Assembly (NCBI GenBank): GCA_027578815.1
Contig: JANBTH010000006.1
Coordinates: forward strand, 1 to 64,000
Length of the DNA: 64,000 nt
Direction of reading: 5' to 3'
Origin: Coemansia sp. RSA 1804
Lineage: Eukaryota > Kickxellomycota > Kickxellomycetes > Kickxellales > Kickxellaceae
The notes beneath the pieces were generated by a model that searched no databases, was not told the DNA's origin, and was given only the letters and a program-made list of their open reading frames with translations. The translations under genes were made by a program, and so were the position numbers. This document shows, one piece after another, positions 22,001 to 31,500 of this stretch; the stretch's first letter is position 1, and each line of letters begins with the position of its first letter.

Positions 22001-23523
22001 ACGAGAGCGATGATGGTGACCACCGGCAAGAAGTGGAAGCAGAGGAAGAGGCACAGGAAGATGAGTACCATGATCACGAAGAAATGAGCAAGCCGTTTGA
22101 TGAAGGTAACGCTGATCCGGATCTGTCTGTCGCAGCAGGTGGCGAAAATATGCATGCGTCGGCCAGCACGGCAGTTGACGCAACGATGCGGATGCAGGCG
22201 GCATTTGTTGCACGGCAGCCAGAGCCGTTGATTGTGCAGTCAATAGCACGGACGATGGTAGGGGCATTTATGTACAAGTACACACCAACCCGGTTCACGC
22301 ACATCAACACGCGCGAGCCTAGGCACATGCGGTACTTTTGGATCCATCCATATGCGAAGATGCTCAACTGGAGCAAGCAGCCGCCATCGGGTGGCACAGG
22401 GCTTGCGCGCAGTAGTCGCGACAATGGCAGCCGCAGCGTGTACATGCGGTCGATCCGGATAGTGGAAGATCTGCAGAGCAGCAGCGGCGGCGGTGACGGT
22501 GGTGAGAGCGGAGAGCCACAGTACTGCATTATTGTGCGCACAGACCACCGCGAGATTAAAATCAAGGCCACGTCGCAGGCAGATCATGATCTGTGGTACC
22601 TGGCAATGTCGTATCTGCAGTCACGGCGTATCATCACCAGCACCACTTACCCGACGACATCGGCTGCTGGCGGTGCTGGCACAAACCGGAATCAGTACTA
22701 CCCAAGCGACAACAGTATGCACAGCCGGGGTACATCTATGGGCAGCATGGAGAGCAGCCAACGGGTCATTGCCAATGCGGACCGGCGCCAGCGAGATGCT
22801 GTGGAGGAGCGCAGTCGCAGCCACAGCCGCAGTCGCAGTCGAAGCAGACCGCGTGGGCCGATCCAGGACTTTGGCGATAAGCCGCCCGTTCCGCTGCCAC
22901 CACAGCCAAGCTTGACTTCGGGCGGCGGGTACCCGACGGCTGTGCATAACGCGGGGTCGTCGTCCGTGCACCTTTCGTCGTCGGTTACCGGGACATCGGT
23001 TGGCGGCGGGTCTTCGGTCCGCACGGGCGGATCGTCTGCGGCACATGTGGATATGGCTGAGCCGCTCTCACGGCAAAGAAACCACCGCAGCACGCTGGAT
23101 GTAGCACCCGGACGCGTGTCTTCGCTGCAGGCTACACCAAAGTCGCTTCGTCCGGTCAGCATGATGCCGCCGTCGGTAACTCCGGGCTCAGGTGGTGGCA
23201 GCACCGCCAAGCGGCTGTCGATTGGGTTCTTCCGCAAGTTTGATGGAAGCACATCATCGCTGCTCCGTCACGGGTCTCATGCGAGCGACGATTCGCACGC
23301 ATCGTTGTCTCTTGGACAGGCGCATCGCGACGAGAGCGTGTGGCCGCAGAACTCTATTGCGACGGCAATGGCAGCCGGTGGTGGCGGTAGCAGCAGCAAG
23401 AATTCTGGTGCCGGTTCGTCGGCGCTTTCTGGAGGAAGCAATACGGTGCGCAAGATGTTTAGTGGATCCTTCCTGCGTGCGCTTCGCAGCCGTGAGTCGG
23501 TTGACGATGTCGATGCAGCGTAG
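16060..23523 (+). CDS. NUM1: Num1/ApsA/Mcp5-like cortical dynein and nuclear anchor
   Basis: Very large cortical anchor of 2487 residues in one exon. Num1/ApsA proteins bind the plasma membrane through a C-terminal PH domain and capture dynein (and, in yeast, mitochondria) through an N-terminal coiled coil, which positions nuclei. Here the first 520 residues are Ser/Arg-rich, with short helical segments (LMGSLVDQSRDADKYKAEI). A long heptad-like coiled coil spans about residues 525-700. A low-complexity part follows, then a degenerate repeat block (about 1124-1763) with STDP-type units, and a Ser/Pro-rich linker. The PH domain at about 2059-2190 starts MVGAFMYKYTPTR, has MRYFWIHPYAKMLNWSKQ, and ends in the helix HDLWYLAMSYLQSRR, as expected for the family. 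Basic low-complexity sequence fills the C terminus. The ATG at 16060 is the first in frame. Confidence 0.92.
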   Translation: MSPRTRTPVTSRPGTPSGLGLFKTNDSTTPTMRSVSNGSSSSLRNATPCFHTTRPQFISGHIERCEACRLKYARQAESTANIPFSTRRPSGLQPRSQSRQSLNGSNRPSSAASVGTTVSHNTLGSNTVSAMRPSSRSSIASVASRGNGGGNGSGRRSTRPIHRRSSSAGSPLVEEEKRSDSSQVMTSVAEEAPLAPMPIPPSRADNPLSSISSSDGMPTSPTETVASRARARSSRNNTRTHGTTADSAAPGGGGERRQSRRGSSHSIHTLRRAGNDSPVGLIRTVAHRSASSQHPPLFPESIGDSGTELPVYIDYALMGSLVDQSRDADKYKAEIAELKETVRKLNRDANRVRSDESPKPQSSQSPDNIFGAHLSDAKQKVVERRMNLDRSALNKFEEFRKAYEDCESSLRIHPAQFTGERPLSPPPARNWGGGVSTPMRPLDGSDQDARRATINAAEVRRAGEDLMSTPVRRKPQPMARGTSTRRPTKSRMNRPLFGGDSELSDDGLDEDDFEEADDTEHRDLRNCLMSASNFGTFLVQYVTRQCLDYNRLCDENKKLMLSFDELEKSKALADKQIKRLEEVRGEHAAQAYDMRAQKEILAEEVELKERNARRMANDNEKLRHELVVSNNRCGNLDDQVTKANESLLKSRQRYEQEITSLRRNTNSLQQEKTTLLKKNDELRTELKGKLQRAGLKANVDEYLAERRRESAAAAIADADGSAGDAIDNRAANTGVSDGAAAENEIKRLQETVQFWRKKTDRANRKLRSEKTANKEAHRMLRIQQEETYRYQQTFGPLPDDIADGGSEVLGEFMSSMVGSPTGSLRRLSIYSPVSVSRSVKEAASDVSNDDLSSDTSDSSTGHIGKRYGRRRSSRAGTTEMANSVSTGARNARAGDSSFSTLSRESALVRSGSHSSLSNASEDDPEDAENADDKDILRYEMRMKNRRAIVATPRGRKSDATKSPRTIAGSRRNRNPRLSIDVDPVPPSTGMVGGESLGDILGVGSQWGDLASARSKPESARDHHGSVRSTDGQQPSSSLAAELGGIDGSIGWGSSNSPVTPMAASSPSSRPRARSIRGTAPPFGDRSNSFGLGFGESVSLAEQLSEAAKRQNIPEASKPIMIDASTSTDPLPEHSDAQVATALTSSSHADASVFSTLSPPSSEASVCTEDTEPIEYCSTGVDPRVGVSELVDNGTQTFAAGTGETGVQATTSLIHQQIATDPLIGVAHVGVMTLPASGTDVSVQTTLYASIDVGIATAVLVSNLEDKAVENVATISTNAVQAVPLTATSSMSTDPRVGVTESATHSEIVMRDQACQSIAATTEQGMSTDPLMGMISKQVQATATTSSTMMSTANPSMVDCGSDAILPKTVETATSMDLVKTFDMEVATDNSLLLSWLAPLIPEGIAASAVLTALAGKSEPIYEHYAKQVADDARAAARAEHERLSALSAEEAAACVKTYVDRAVSPEPLGTSDRAVQATPCVTSTWQQPEDMPVSHTGVDAPVPPKLTDTMVGTEHHTTTRWVEPFDPVVKCDIGVLATVETADRGTLHEINHADAATDSTVESKDASVSASASVADHSTSTDIVMRDASVGRIVDLCERSVSPIIVDVSSVAVGTDITTASKSTGTAISVADKTTSNVVEFTSVCIEAGCVDTVSVGTFTDVSTMEKGTDCEFVSMTDRGVQLESPNVSHVGVAAIVPNEHASVSTTVVSAPPTEDRGVYTSDLHTTSGAMVAESAAIAAPALMERGVSNVVSATSMATQTDSDQFEHVGHSSTSGAFPVDDMGVRAVESFESIGKSGSQNSAATDDDSEEYDDARAAQLTEEAPVLLLPRPGLRHSPTAPLPQLPPQTSRPSLPMLPSHNQLTDRPSFFPPTKAMSAMELERVLINGRRENEQSQLSRSSTPEKVSDGEDYGYIMVSPRTNVQHIQVSAISSSQSSSIANGSTRSKRNPLALFDRYSRSPSKRASTGSADPVLCELGRDDESDDGDHRQEVEAEEEAQEDEYHDHEEMSKPFDEGNADPDLSVAAGGENMHASASTAVDATMRMQAAFVARQPEPLIVQSIARTMVGAFMYKYTPTRFTHINTREPRHMRYFWIHPYAKMLNWSKQPPSGGTGLARSSRDNGSRSVYMRSIRIVEDLQSSSGGGDGGESGEPQYCIIVRTDHREIKIKATSQADHDLWYLAMSYLQSRRIITSTTYPTTSAAGGAGTNRNQYYPSDNSMHSRGTSMGSMESSQRVIANADRRQRDAVEERSRSHSRSRSRSRPRGPIQDFGDKPPVPLPPQPSLTSGGGYPTAVHNAGSSSVHLSSSVTGTSVGGGSSVRTGGSSAAHVDMAEPLSRQRNHRSTLDVAPGRVSSLQATPKSLRPVSMMPPSVTPGSGGGSTAKRLSIGFFRKFDGSTSSLLRHGSHASDDSHASLSLGQAHRDESVWPQNSIATAMAAGGGGSSSKNSGAGSSALSGGSNTVRKMFSGSFLRALRSRESVDDVDAA
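19430..21350 (+). repeat. Degenerate STDP/VGV-type repeat block inside NUM1
   Basis: About 640 codons of imperfect repeats built on (S/A)TDP(L/R)xGV followed by short Val/Thr-rich linkers: STSTDPLPEHS, GVDPRVGVSEL, IATDPLIGVAHVGV, MSTDPRVGVTES and MSTDPLMGMIS. Later, weaker units such as GTDxxV, STDIVMRDASVG and MTDRGVQLE take over. Unit length is irregular, so this is old internal duplication rather than a fresh tandem array. ApsA and Num1 also carry central repeats, but of different sequence. Confidence 0.7.
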
Positions 23524-24298
23524 TAATGACACAATTGCACGAAGTTCTTTTATAAGCTGTTTCCTTTTCTTTCCTTTTCCGTTTTTATTGAGTGTTGATG
23601 CTATGCAATGCGTTTGTGGGAACCCAGATTTCATATTGTTTTTTTTTCTGACTTGCGCATGTCTGAGTACAGAATGGTTGATTGATTGGCCAGAAATGGC
23701 CGTGTGCTTGAGAACACGTCATGCCGGCGGCCATCTTGGGTGTCTGGGAACGAAGAGAAAGCAGGCGGAGACGAGAGAATCAGTAAGCTGGCAGGGAATC
23801 GAGCAAAAAGGGAGGAAAAAATATAGTCGTGAGATCAAATAATAAACATAATAAAATAACACCTGAAAGAAAGACAAGATAGAGCGCCCATGAGGAAAAG
23901 AAATGGCCCGGGAAGGGGCTCTAGAGATAAGAATGGGCAGGCTGGCGATATCCTCCGCCGTCTTCTTCGTTCCGGGTTTTGGCGAGAGGTGTGTGCGCAT
24001 CTGAGCAGGCTGGCAATGGCAATATGCTACTTGTTTTCTTTGTGAGTGGAGCAAAGTGGCACAATAGTGCACAGTGAAAGCGCATAAATGTAGGAGAGGA
24101 GGATAGAGGAAGGCGTGTGCGGATAAAAAGATAAATTCGCGAGGGGGATTCCCTTTTGCCTCTCCTCCTCTTGTCTCTTGCTTTTTTATTTTATTGCTTT
24201 TAGTCTTGGCCCTTATCTTTTTCCTTTTATCAGCCTTTCCCACTCTCCCACTTGTACCCATTTTTATACTTTCTTTCTTTCAGCAGAATAAATACACA
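23524..24298. promoter_or_regulatory. NUM1 3' region and MDH promoter/leader
   Basis: A 775-bp spacer between two plus-strand genes. AATAAA-like, A-rich sequence at 23838-23860 could serve NUM1 3'-end formation. The last 150 bases are a long pyrimidine-rich run ending TTCTTTCTTTCAG at 24283, sixteen bases before the MDH ATG. This reads either as a promoter polypyrimidine stretch or as the 3' end of a leader intron. No coding sequence was recognised. Confidence 0.4.
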
Positions 24299-25303
24299 AT
24301 GGTCAGAGTTGCTATTCTTGGCGCCGCCGGAGGCATTGGACAGCCCCTGTCGCTCCTTCTCAAGCTCAACACCAACGTCACCAAGCTCCACCTGTACGAC
24401 ATAGTCAACGTGCCAGGCGTGGCAGCAGACATCTCGCACGTCGCAACCAACTCTGAGGTCAAGTTCTTCCTGGGCGCAGACCAGCTGGCAGACGCCGTCC
24501 GCGGCGTGGATCTGGTGATAATCCCGGCGGGAGTGCCGCGCAAGCCCGGGATGACGCGCGACGACCTGTTCAAGATCAACGCGGGAATCGTCAAGGGCCT
24601 GGTGGAGGCCGTGGCCGACAACAGTCCGCGCGCCATCATCGGCGTGATCTCCAACCCGGTCAACTCGACGGTTCCGATTGCCGCCGAGGTGCTCAAGGCC
24701 AAGAACGCCTACGACCCGCGGCGCCTCTTCGGCGTGACGACGCTGGATGTGGTGCGTGCGTCGCGGTTTGTGCGCGACATCCGCCCTGACGTGGACGCGG
24801 CAGCTCTGCGCATCCCCGTGGTTGGCGGACACTCGGGCCCCACCATCGTGCCGCTTCTGTCGCTGGCTTCGACCAAGCTGGACCTCACCGCCAAGGAGGT
24901 CGAGGACCTGACCAACCGCATCCAGTTCGGCGGCGACGAGGTCGTCAAGGCCAAGAACGGCGCCGGCTCCGCCACGCTGTCCATGGCCTACGCCGGCGCG
25001 CGCTTTGCCGACTCGGTCATGCGCGCCATCAACGGCGAGACGGTCGTTGAGCCCACTTTCATCGATCTGGCCGCCGACCCCGAGGGCGCCAAGCAGATCC
25101 GCGAACTGGGCGCCGGCGATCTCCAGTACTTTGCCGTCCCAGTCGAGCTCGATGCCAACGGCGTCAAGGCCATTGCTCAGTTCCCCTCCGTTGCCAACGT
25201 CTCCGACTTTGAGCGCAGCGCCATCGCCACCGCCGTCGAGGCTCTCAAGCCCAACATTGCCACCGGCGTCAACTTTGTCAAAGCCGCTTCCACCAGCTCT
25301 TGA
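24299..25303 (+). CDS. MDH: NAD-dependent malate dehydrogenase, no visible mitochondrial presequence
   Basis: Interconverts malate and oxaloacetate with NAD. The ATG at 24299 is the first in-frame ATG and gives 334 residues. The nucleotide-binding glycine motif starts at once (MVRVAILGAAGGIGQPLS). The substrate loop is GVPRKPGMTRDD, the segment VISNPVNST follows, and the catalytic histidine sits in VVGGHSGPTIVPLL. The sequence resembles the mitochondrial/glyoxysomal MDH clade, yet it has no N-terminal extension and no C-terminal SKL-type signal, so a cytosolic location is the direct reading. A TTTCTTTCAG acceptor-like site sits just upstream, and an unrecognised upstream exon could add a presequence in frame (Q-N-K-Y-T before Met). 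Codon use is strongly biased to C/G at third positions, as in highly expressed genes. It converges on the Rab gene. Confidence 0.95.
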   Translation: MVRVAILGAAGGIGQPLSLLLKLNTNVTKLHLYDIVNVPGVAADISHVATNSEVKFFLGADQLADAVRGVDLVIIPAGVPRKPGMTRDDLFKINAGIVKGLVEAVADNSPRAIIGVISNPVNSTVPIAAEVLKAKNAYDPRRLFGVTTLDVVRASRFVRDIRPDVDAAALRIPVVGGHSGPTIVPLLSLASTKLDLTAKEVEDLTNRIQFGGDEVVKAKNGAGSATLSMAYAGARFADSVMRAINGETVVEPTFIDLAADPEGAKQIRELGAGDLQYFAVPVELDANGVKAIAQFPSVANVSDFERSAIATAVEALKPNIATGVNFVKAASTSS

Positions 25304-25622
25304 TGTTCTTGCTCTGTCTTTCTCCATACACCGCTTATCTCAGTCAAATTTGGACGGTGCAGAAATAAATCCATATCTTTTCTTTCTTTCACTTTCTCGC
25401 TTTTTCCCAGTGCATGTCAAAAAGCCGTGTGGAGCTGACATACACGAGAATAGCGAGCTGTTGCAAGATATTAAAAACATGGCTATTGGAAGAAACAAAG
25501 AGAGTGAGCGCACGCACAATGTAAAGAATAGAACTAAAGGACATAAGAAAAAGAAGAAAGATGGGGGAGAATGGATTGGTGTGGATTGATATAAAAAGAT
25601 CAAAGAACTAGAGGAGGGGGGT
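25304..25622. other. Convergent 3' spacer MDH / YPT31
   Basis: 319 bp between two stop codons on opposite strands. A-rich with AATAAA-like stretches (25364-25370), consistent with shared 3' processing. Nothing else recognised. Confidence 0.4.
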
Positions 25623-26789
<1,167 letters not shown>

Positions 26790-27847
26790 TTAATGCTGTT
26801 TCCGTTGTTGTTGTTAAAAAAGCACCGCCCACTTTGAGGTTTTGTAGAAGAGACAATAGGCAAAGTGGAAAATAAAGTAACGATAATATAAAATAATAAA
26901 GTAAAAGAAAAAAGCAGAAAGAAAAAACAACAACGACAAGACCTCTCTACAAATGATGTGATATCCCAATTGCTGTGTTGTAAAAAGTAGGTTTATGGAA
27001 ATGGGCAGAAAGAGGGAGAAAGAAAGAAAGAGAGAAAAAGGACGATGTGCAAAGAGAGCTTCGAGAGATGGGTAGCTTTCTCTCTGGAGAGCGTTAATGG
27101 CAGGTTCTGGCTTTGGTTTATTCTCAAAGCAAAAAAAATAAAACAACACTCAGCTCTTCCCAGCCTACAGGAAAATAATCGCTCACCTCGAGAATAAAAA
27201 AAACAATGAGAAATAAGCTCGTCTCCCTCTTTTTCCTTTCCCGTTCCAAGCAGTGCCTTTTTTGTTATCACATGTGCCTTGTGACGCTGCCATTGGCTGG
27301 AGCCTGCAGCAGCAGCTCCCACAAGAAAAGGAAAGGAGCGGTCAGATGGGAAACGAGGAACATCCTGATGTGTCCTTATTTCGCCCAAGCTCCCAACTCC
27401 ATCCCATTCCACTCCACTCCACTCCGCACCCATGTGGAGAGCGATGGCTTGTTTCCGACATGCGCTCGTTCTTGCGTCTTTTCTGCTCTGTTGATGCCCC
27501 GACGATGCTCAGCGTCAGACAATCGTGTTGAGCACAAGAAAAATAAAGGGAGAAGCCGGCCATGCTTGGCAATCATTTTCTCTGTCTCTTGCACACACCA
27601 CAGGCTGTCAAACTGTGTGCGAAGCTAGCACTGCAATCGCATGTAAAAAGAGCATGGCCGACAGCAATTGCAGAGAGAGTACCAGAAAGAGGGAACAGCA
27701 GCGCATTCTTTGCAGTTAATGACAGGAGAAACAAGCTGGCGGGCGAGGTTTTTGCGCCTTTTTTCTTTCTGCTCTTCATTGCCGCCCACCAGATGTCATT
27801 GGAGATATCCAACCGCTCTTTTCACTTGAAAACAGGAGAGAAAGAAG

Positions 27848-27870
27848 GAAAGAAAGAAAGAAAGAAAGAA
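27848..27870. repeat. (GAAA)n microsatellite, inverted relative to (CTTT)n at 28081-28100
   Basis: Five to six GAAA units. About 210 bp further on, 28081-28100 is five CTTT units, so the two could pair as an inverted repeat. Both lie upstream of STE11. Confidence 0.85.
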
Positions 27871-28254
27871 GCAGGGGTGGAGGATGTTCACACTCCATGA
27901 TGGTCTTTATAACGCATCCGCATTATCCTTGCTCTTCCTCTTCTGTTGCTTCTGCTGGCAGCGCTGTCTAATTTGGTTTATTTTGTTTACACACATATTT
28001 CCAGTTTGTCTTCCTATTTGAAATCCAACATATCTTGTTTGAATTCGCGCAACAACCGCGACCGCCGTCTGGCACTTTTTCTTTCTTTCTTTCTTTCTTT
28101 TCTTCTACTTCTGCTCCGCATTCGCACTGTATTCACACTGTAAACCCTGTCCATATATATTTCCCTTTTTGTTTGTTTGTTTTTCTACGTTAGCGCCGGC
28201 GGAAAGGACAGGAAAGGAAAGGGCCCTGTTCTATCTCCACTACTGCCCGCGGCC

Positions 28255-28284
28255 TCTCACTCACTCACTCACTCGCTCACTCAC
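28255..28284. repeat. (CTCA)n microsatellite upstream of STE11
   Basis: About seven CTCA units with one CTCG interruption, roughly 240 bp before the STE11 start codon, probably inside its leader or promoter. Confidence 0.85.
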
Positions 28285-28519
28285 AGAAGAAGACCCCCTG
28301 CCTCAGAAGCCCCCAGGTTTGGAAGCGCCGGCAAAGGGGACAAACGCCATTGTTATTGCCGTCGTCACTGTCGCTTTGTAGCTACGACAAAGTGCTCTTC
28401 CATTCTACCCTCTCCAATACCCTCTCCCACCGCTGCTCAACCAAACACATATTATACAGAACCCCACACAGGCTTCCCTATTTCATTTGCCCAAAGAAGA
28501 GGGCTTGGTTTATTTGGCA

Positions 28520-31500
28520 ATGAAGAGCCCAACGGTCTACCAGCAACAGGCGATAGCGACGGTGTTGTCGGGACTGGCAGACAGCACAGATACATACCAC
28601 CACCACCGGTACAATAGCAATAGCAGCGGCAACCAGCAGGAGGGCGGCGCACCCACACAGCGGTACACGATGCAGCAGGTGCTCCAGTGGAACGAGGAAA
28701 AGGTCAGCCGGTGGGTCAGCGAGCAAGGGTTCGGCAGGTACGAAGCAGTGTTCCGCGAGAACATGATCACAGGCGAAGCGCTGGTGGAGCTGGACTACAA
28801 CCTGCTGAAGGAACTGTCTGTGCGCACGGTGGGGGAGCGCGTACGTCTCAACCTGGCAATCCGACGTCTGCGGCAGCAGTGTCTCCAGATTGACACCGAC
28901 GAGCCTGCGTCGCTGGCATCCACCACAACAACCGTCACAAACACCAGCAACCTTCCTTCGTTGTCGTCGTCGTCGCGACCGAAGCGCAGCGCAACGCTCG
29001 AGTACGGCAATATCAGAGACAGCCTGGCCATGCATGCGTCGCCCGCCCTGGCAAACATGTCTGGCGCCACGGCGGCTGACGAGACGGCGCCAACAGCAAC
29101 AACACACTACGCGCCCAGAAGCCGCGGACTCAAGGACCCGCCGACGCTCGCGCGCGCCAGTCTGTCGTCGAACTCGGTCAGCATCGGCACCGTGGCCAAC
29201 GCCGGCGTGGGTGCCGCAGCGGCAGGCGAAGGCGACAGCAACGGAAACGGCACCGCCGGCAACCACATCAACAGCATCAAAAGCCCAAGCAGCGCGTCGA
29301 GCGCCTCGGGGAGCACGATGCACCGCGCAAACACCGACACGCGAGCATTCGCCTCGTACGAGCAGCACCGAACCCCGCCGCCGCCGTTGGCGCCAGGCTC
29401 GCACAACACGCCGATTCTCGGCAACATAATGCAGCGCAAGATGGCGCAGCAGACGTCGTCGTCGTCTTCGCACAGCACCAGCGCAGCAAAGACTGTGCAG
29501 CCGTTGCAGCCGCTCAGGTCGTCGTCGCAGCAATCGTCCGGGATGTTTTCAGTTGAGCTGGGTGCCGCTGCCGCCAACACGGCAGTGCCAAAAAACTCCA
29601 AACTGTCGCTGAAACCCATTCCGTCGCACAACCAGCAGCAGATGGTCCAGAGCATCGAGCCGATGTCTGCGCCGCTGCCACGCCTTCGCATGCTCACCAG
29701 CAGCAGCGCCAACAGCACCAGCACCAGCACCAGCACCGGCAGCAACAATGGCACCAGTGCCACCAGCAACAGCAGCAACAAGCAGAACAAGCGCTCGCCG
29801 CCCTCGGTGCAGCCGCTACAGCTGCTCAAGGACGCGGCAGAGTCGCGCGGCCTGCGGGTTGCGCAGAGCGACGAGATCGAGCGGCTCGGGCTCCAGTTCC
29901 AGGAATTCTTCGGCACCGACATCAGCGTGACCCGACTGGCCGACTCGCTGAGCGTCAGGACGTGGAGCGTCACGGTGACGGGGCCCGAGAACGAGGTTCG
30001 GCAAGTGGCCATTGCCAACGCCAGCTCCGCACACGCCATCCTCGACCGTGTACGGCGTGAGTTTGGGCTCAAGAACGATTCCGACGGCGACCAGTACTCG
30101 CTGTTCAGCATGACGAGTGCCAGCGGCGGCGCCCGGTGCCTGTCGAACGAGGAGCTGGAGCGCATGTTTGCGGATCCGACAAGAGCCCCGCCCGACCGGT
30201 TCTTCCTCCGCAAACGGCACCAGCTGTCGCGGCCCCCGGTCGGCACCAAGCGGTCGGAGCATCTGCAGCGAGCAATCGAGAAGCTGGGCAACATCATCCC
30301 GGTATCGTCGCTGACGCAGCAACAGTCGCAGCCGCACCAGCTGCAGATCCAGCTGCAACTGCAGAACCCGCAGCTGCAGCGGCCGTCGTCCAAGTGGGAC
30401 AACACAACAGAGAAGCTCACAAAGATCCTCGGCGAGCGGCCGCCCTCCGAGCTGGTCTCCATGAATGTTGAAAAGTACTTCCCGGGCAACGAGGCAAGGG
30501 CGCGCCACTCTATTATGCGCAGGCGGAAGCACGAGTCCCACGACACTGGGTTCTCCTTGATCCAGCACCAAGACGGTGCCGACCTTGCTGCGCGGCTGTC
30601 TAAGCGCCATTCCAGGGCGCACAGGCGCAGCACTAGCGCAAACTCAACCATCAGCACCGCCTCCGGCTCTGGTTTTGGATCGGGGTCTGGAGCTGGCTCT
30701 GGCTCTGGCTCTGGCTCTGGCAGCGCATCGATGCCTCGCATCATGCATGCCAGGATGCAGTCGACTACCATGGGCAACACCAACCGCTGGTCAATCCTGC
30801 CGTCCAACCTCGAGCCCATCGAGGAGTCGCTGCACTCGCCGGCCACCGCCTCTTCCACCGCTGCCGCCTCTTCCATTGCTGCTGCCATGAGCGCTGCACC
30901 GGCCGATGACAATGGCGATAGTGCGGGCTCGGCCCAGGAGAGCGCCAATGCGCCAGCCATTCCCGCTGGCGGAGCACCCAGCGAGCCGGATCCTACATCG
31001 GCCGTTGCTGTAAAAAGCGAGAACGGAGCAGCAGCAGCAGCCGCCGCGACGCTGCGGAAGGGCAAGCGGATGAGTCGGAACTACACGAGCTCGACGATGG
31101 TCCAGACAATGCACAGCATCTCGTCGGAGAGTCTGCAGCTATCGGACGCCGGCAGCAACATCAGCGACATCCACGGCCGCCATGGCGACGACGACGACGA
31201 CAGCGATGGGTCGCTTTCGGATCTATCGTCGTCGTCATCATCGTCTTCGTATCTGTCCGACTCCGTCGAGAGCGACGATGACAGCTTCTACGACAGCCTG
31301 TACGACAGCGACATCGATGCTGACGAGAATCTGGCCGCCGACGACGATGAAAGCGACCTGCATGCGAGCGTGTCGGCCGTCGGCAGCGCGTCCGTGGCGT
31401 CTGCGATGCATGTGCAAGGCAGCGACAAGTCAACCGACATGCTCCATGTATCGGCGGCGACGGCAACAGCAGCAACAGCAGGCGGCAGCGGCAGTACCGC

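Noticed and set aside
24230..25327. 365-codon frame antisense to MDH
   Set aside because: It arises from the strong GC third-position bias of MDH, and the translation is low-complexity Gly/Val/Asp-rich. The sense strand codes an unmistakable enzyme.
29107..31065. 652-codon frame antisense to STE11
   Set aside because: The Ser/Arg-rich translation mirrors Ala/Ser/Gly codons of the sense strand. No domain.
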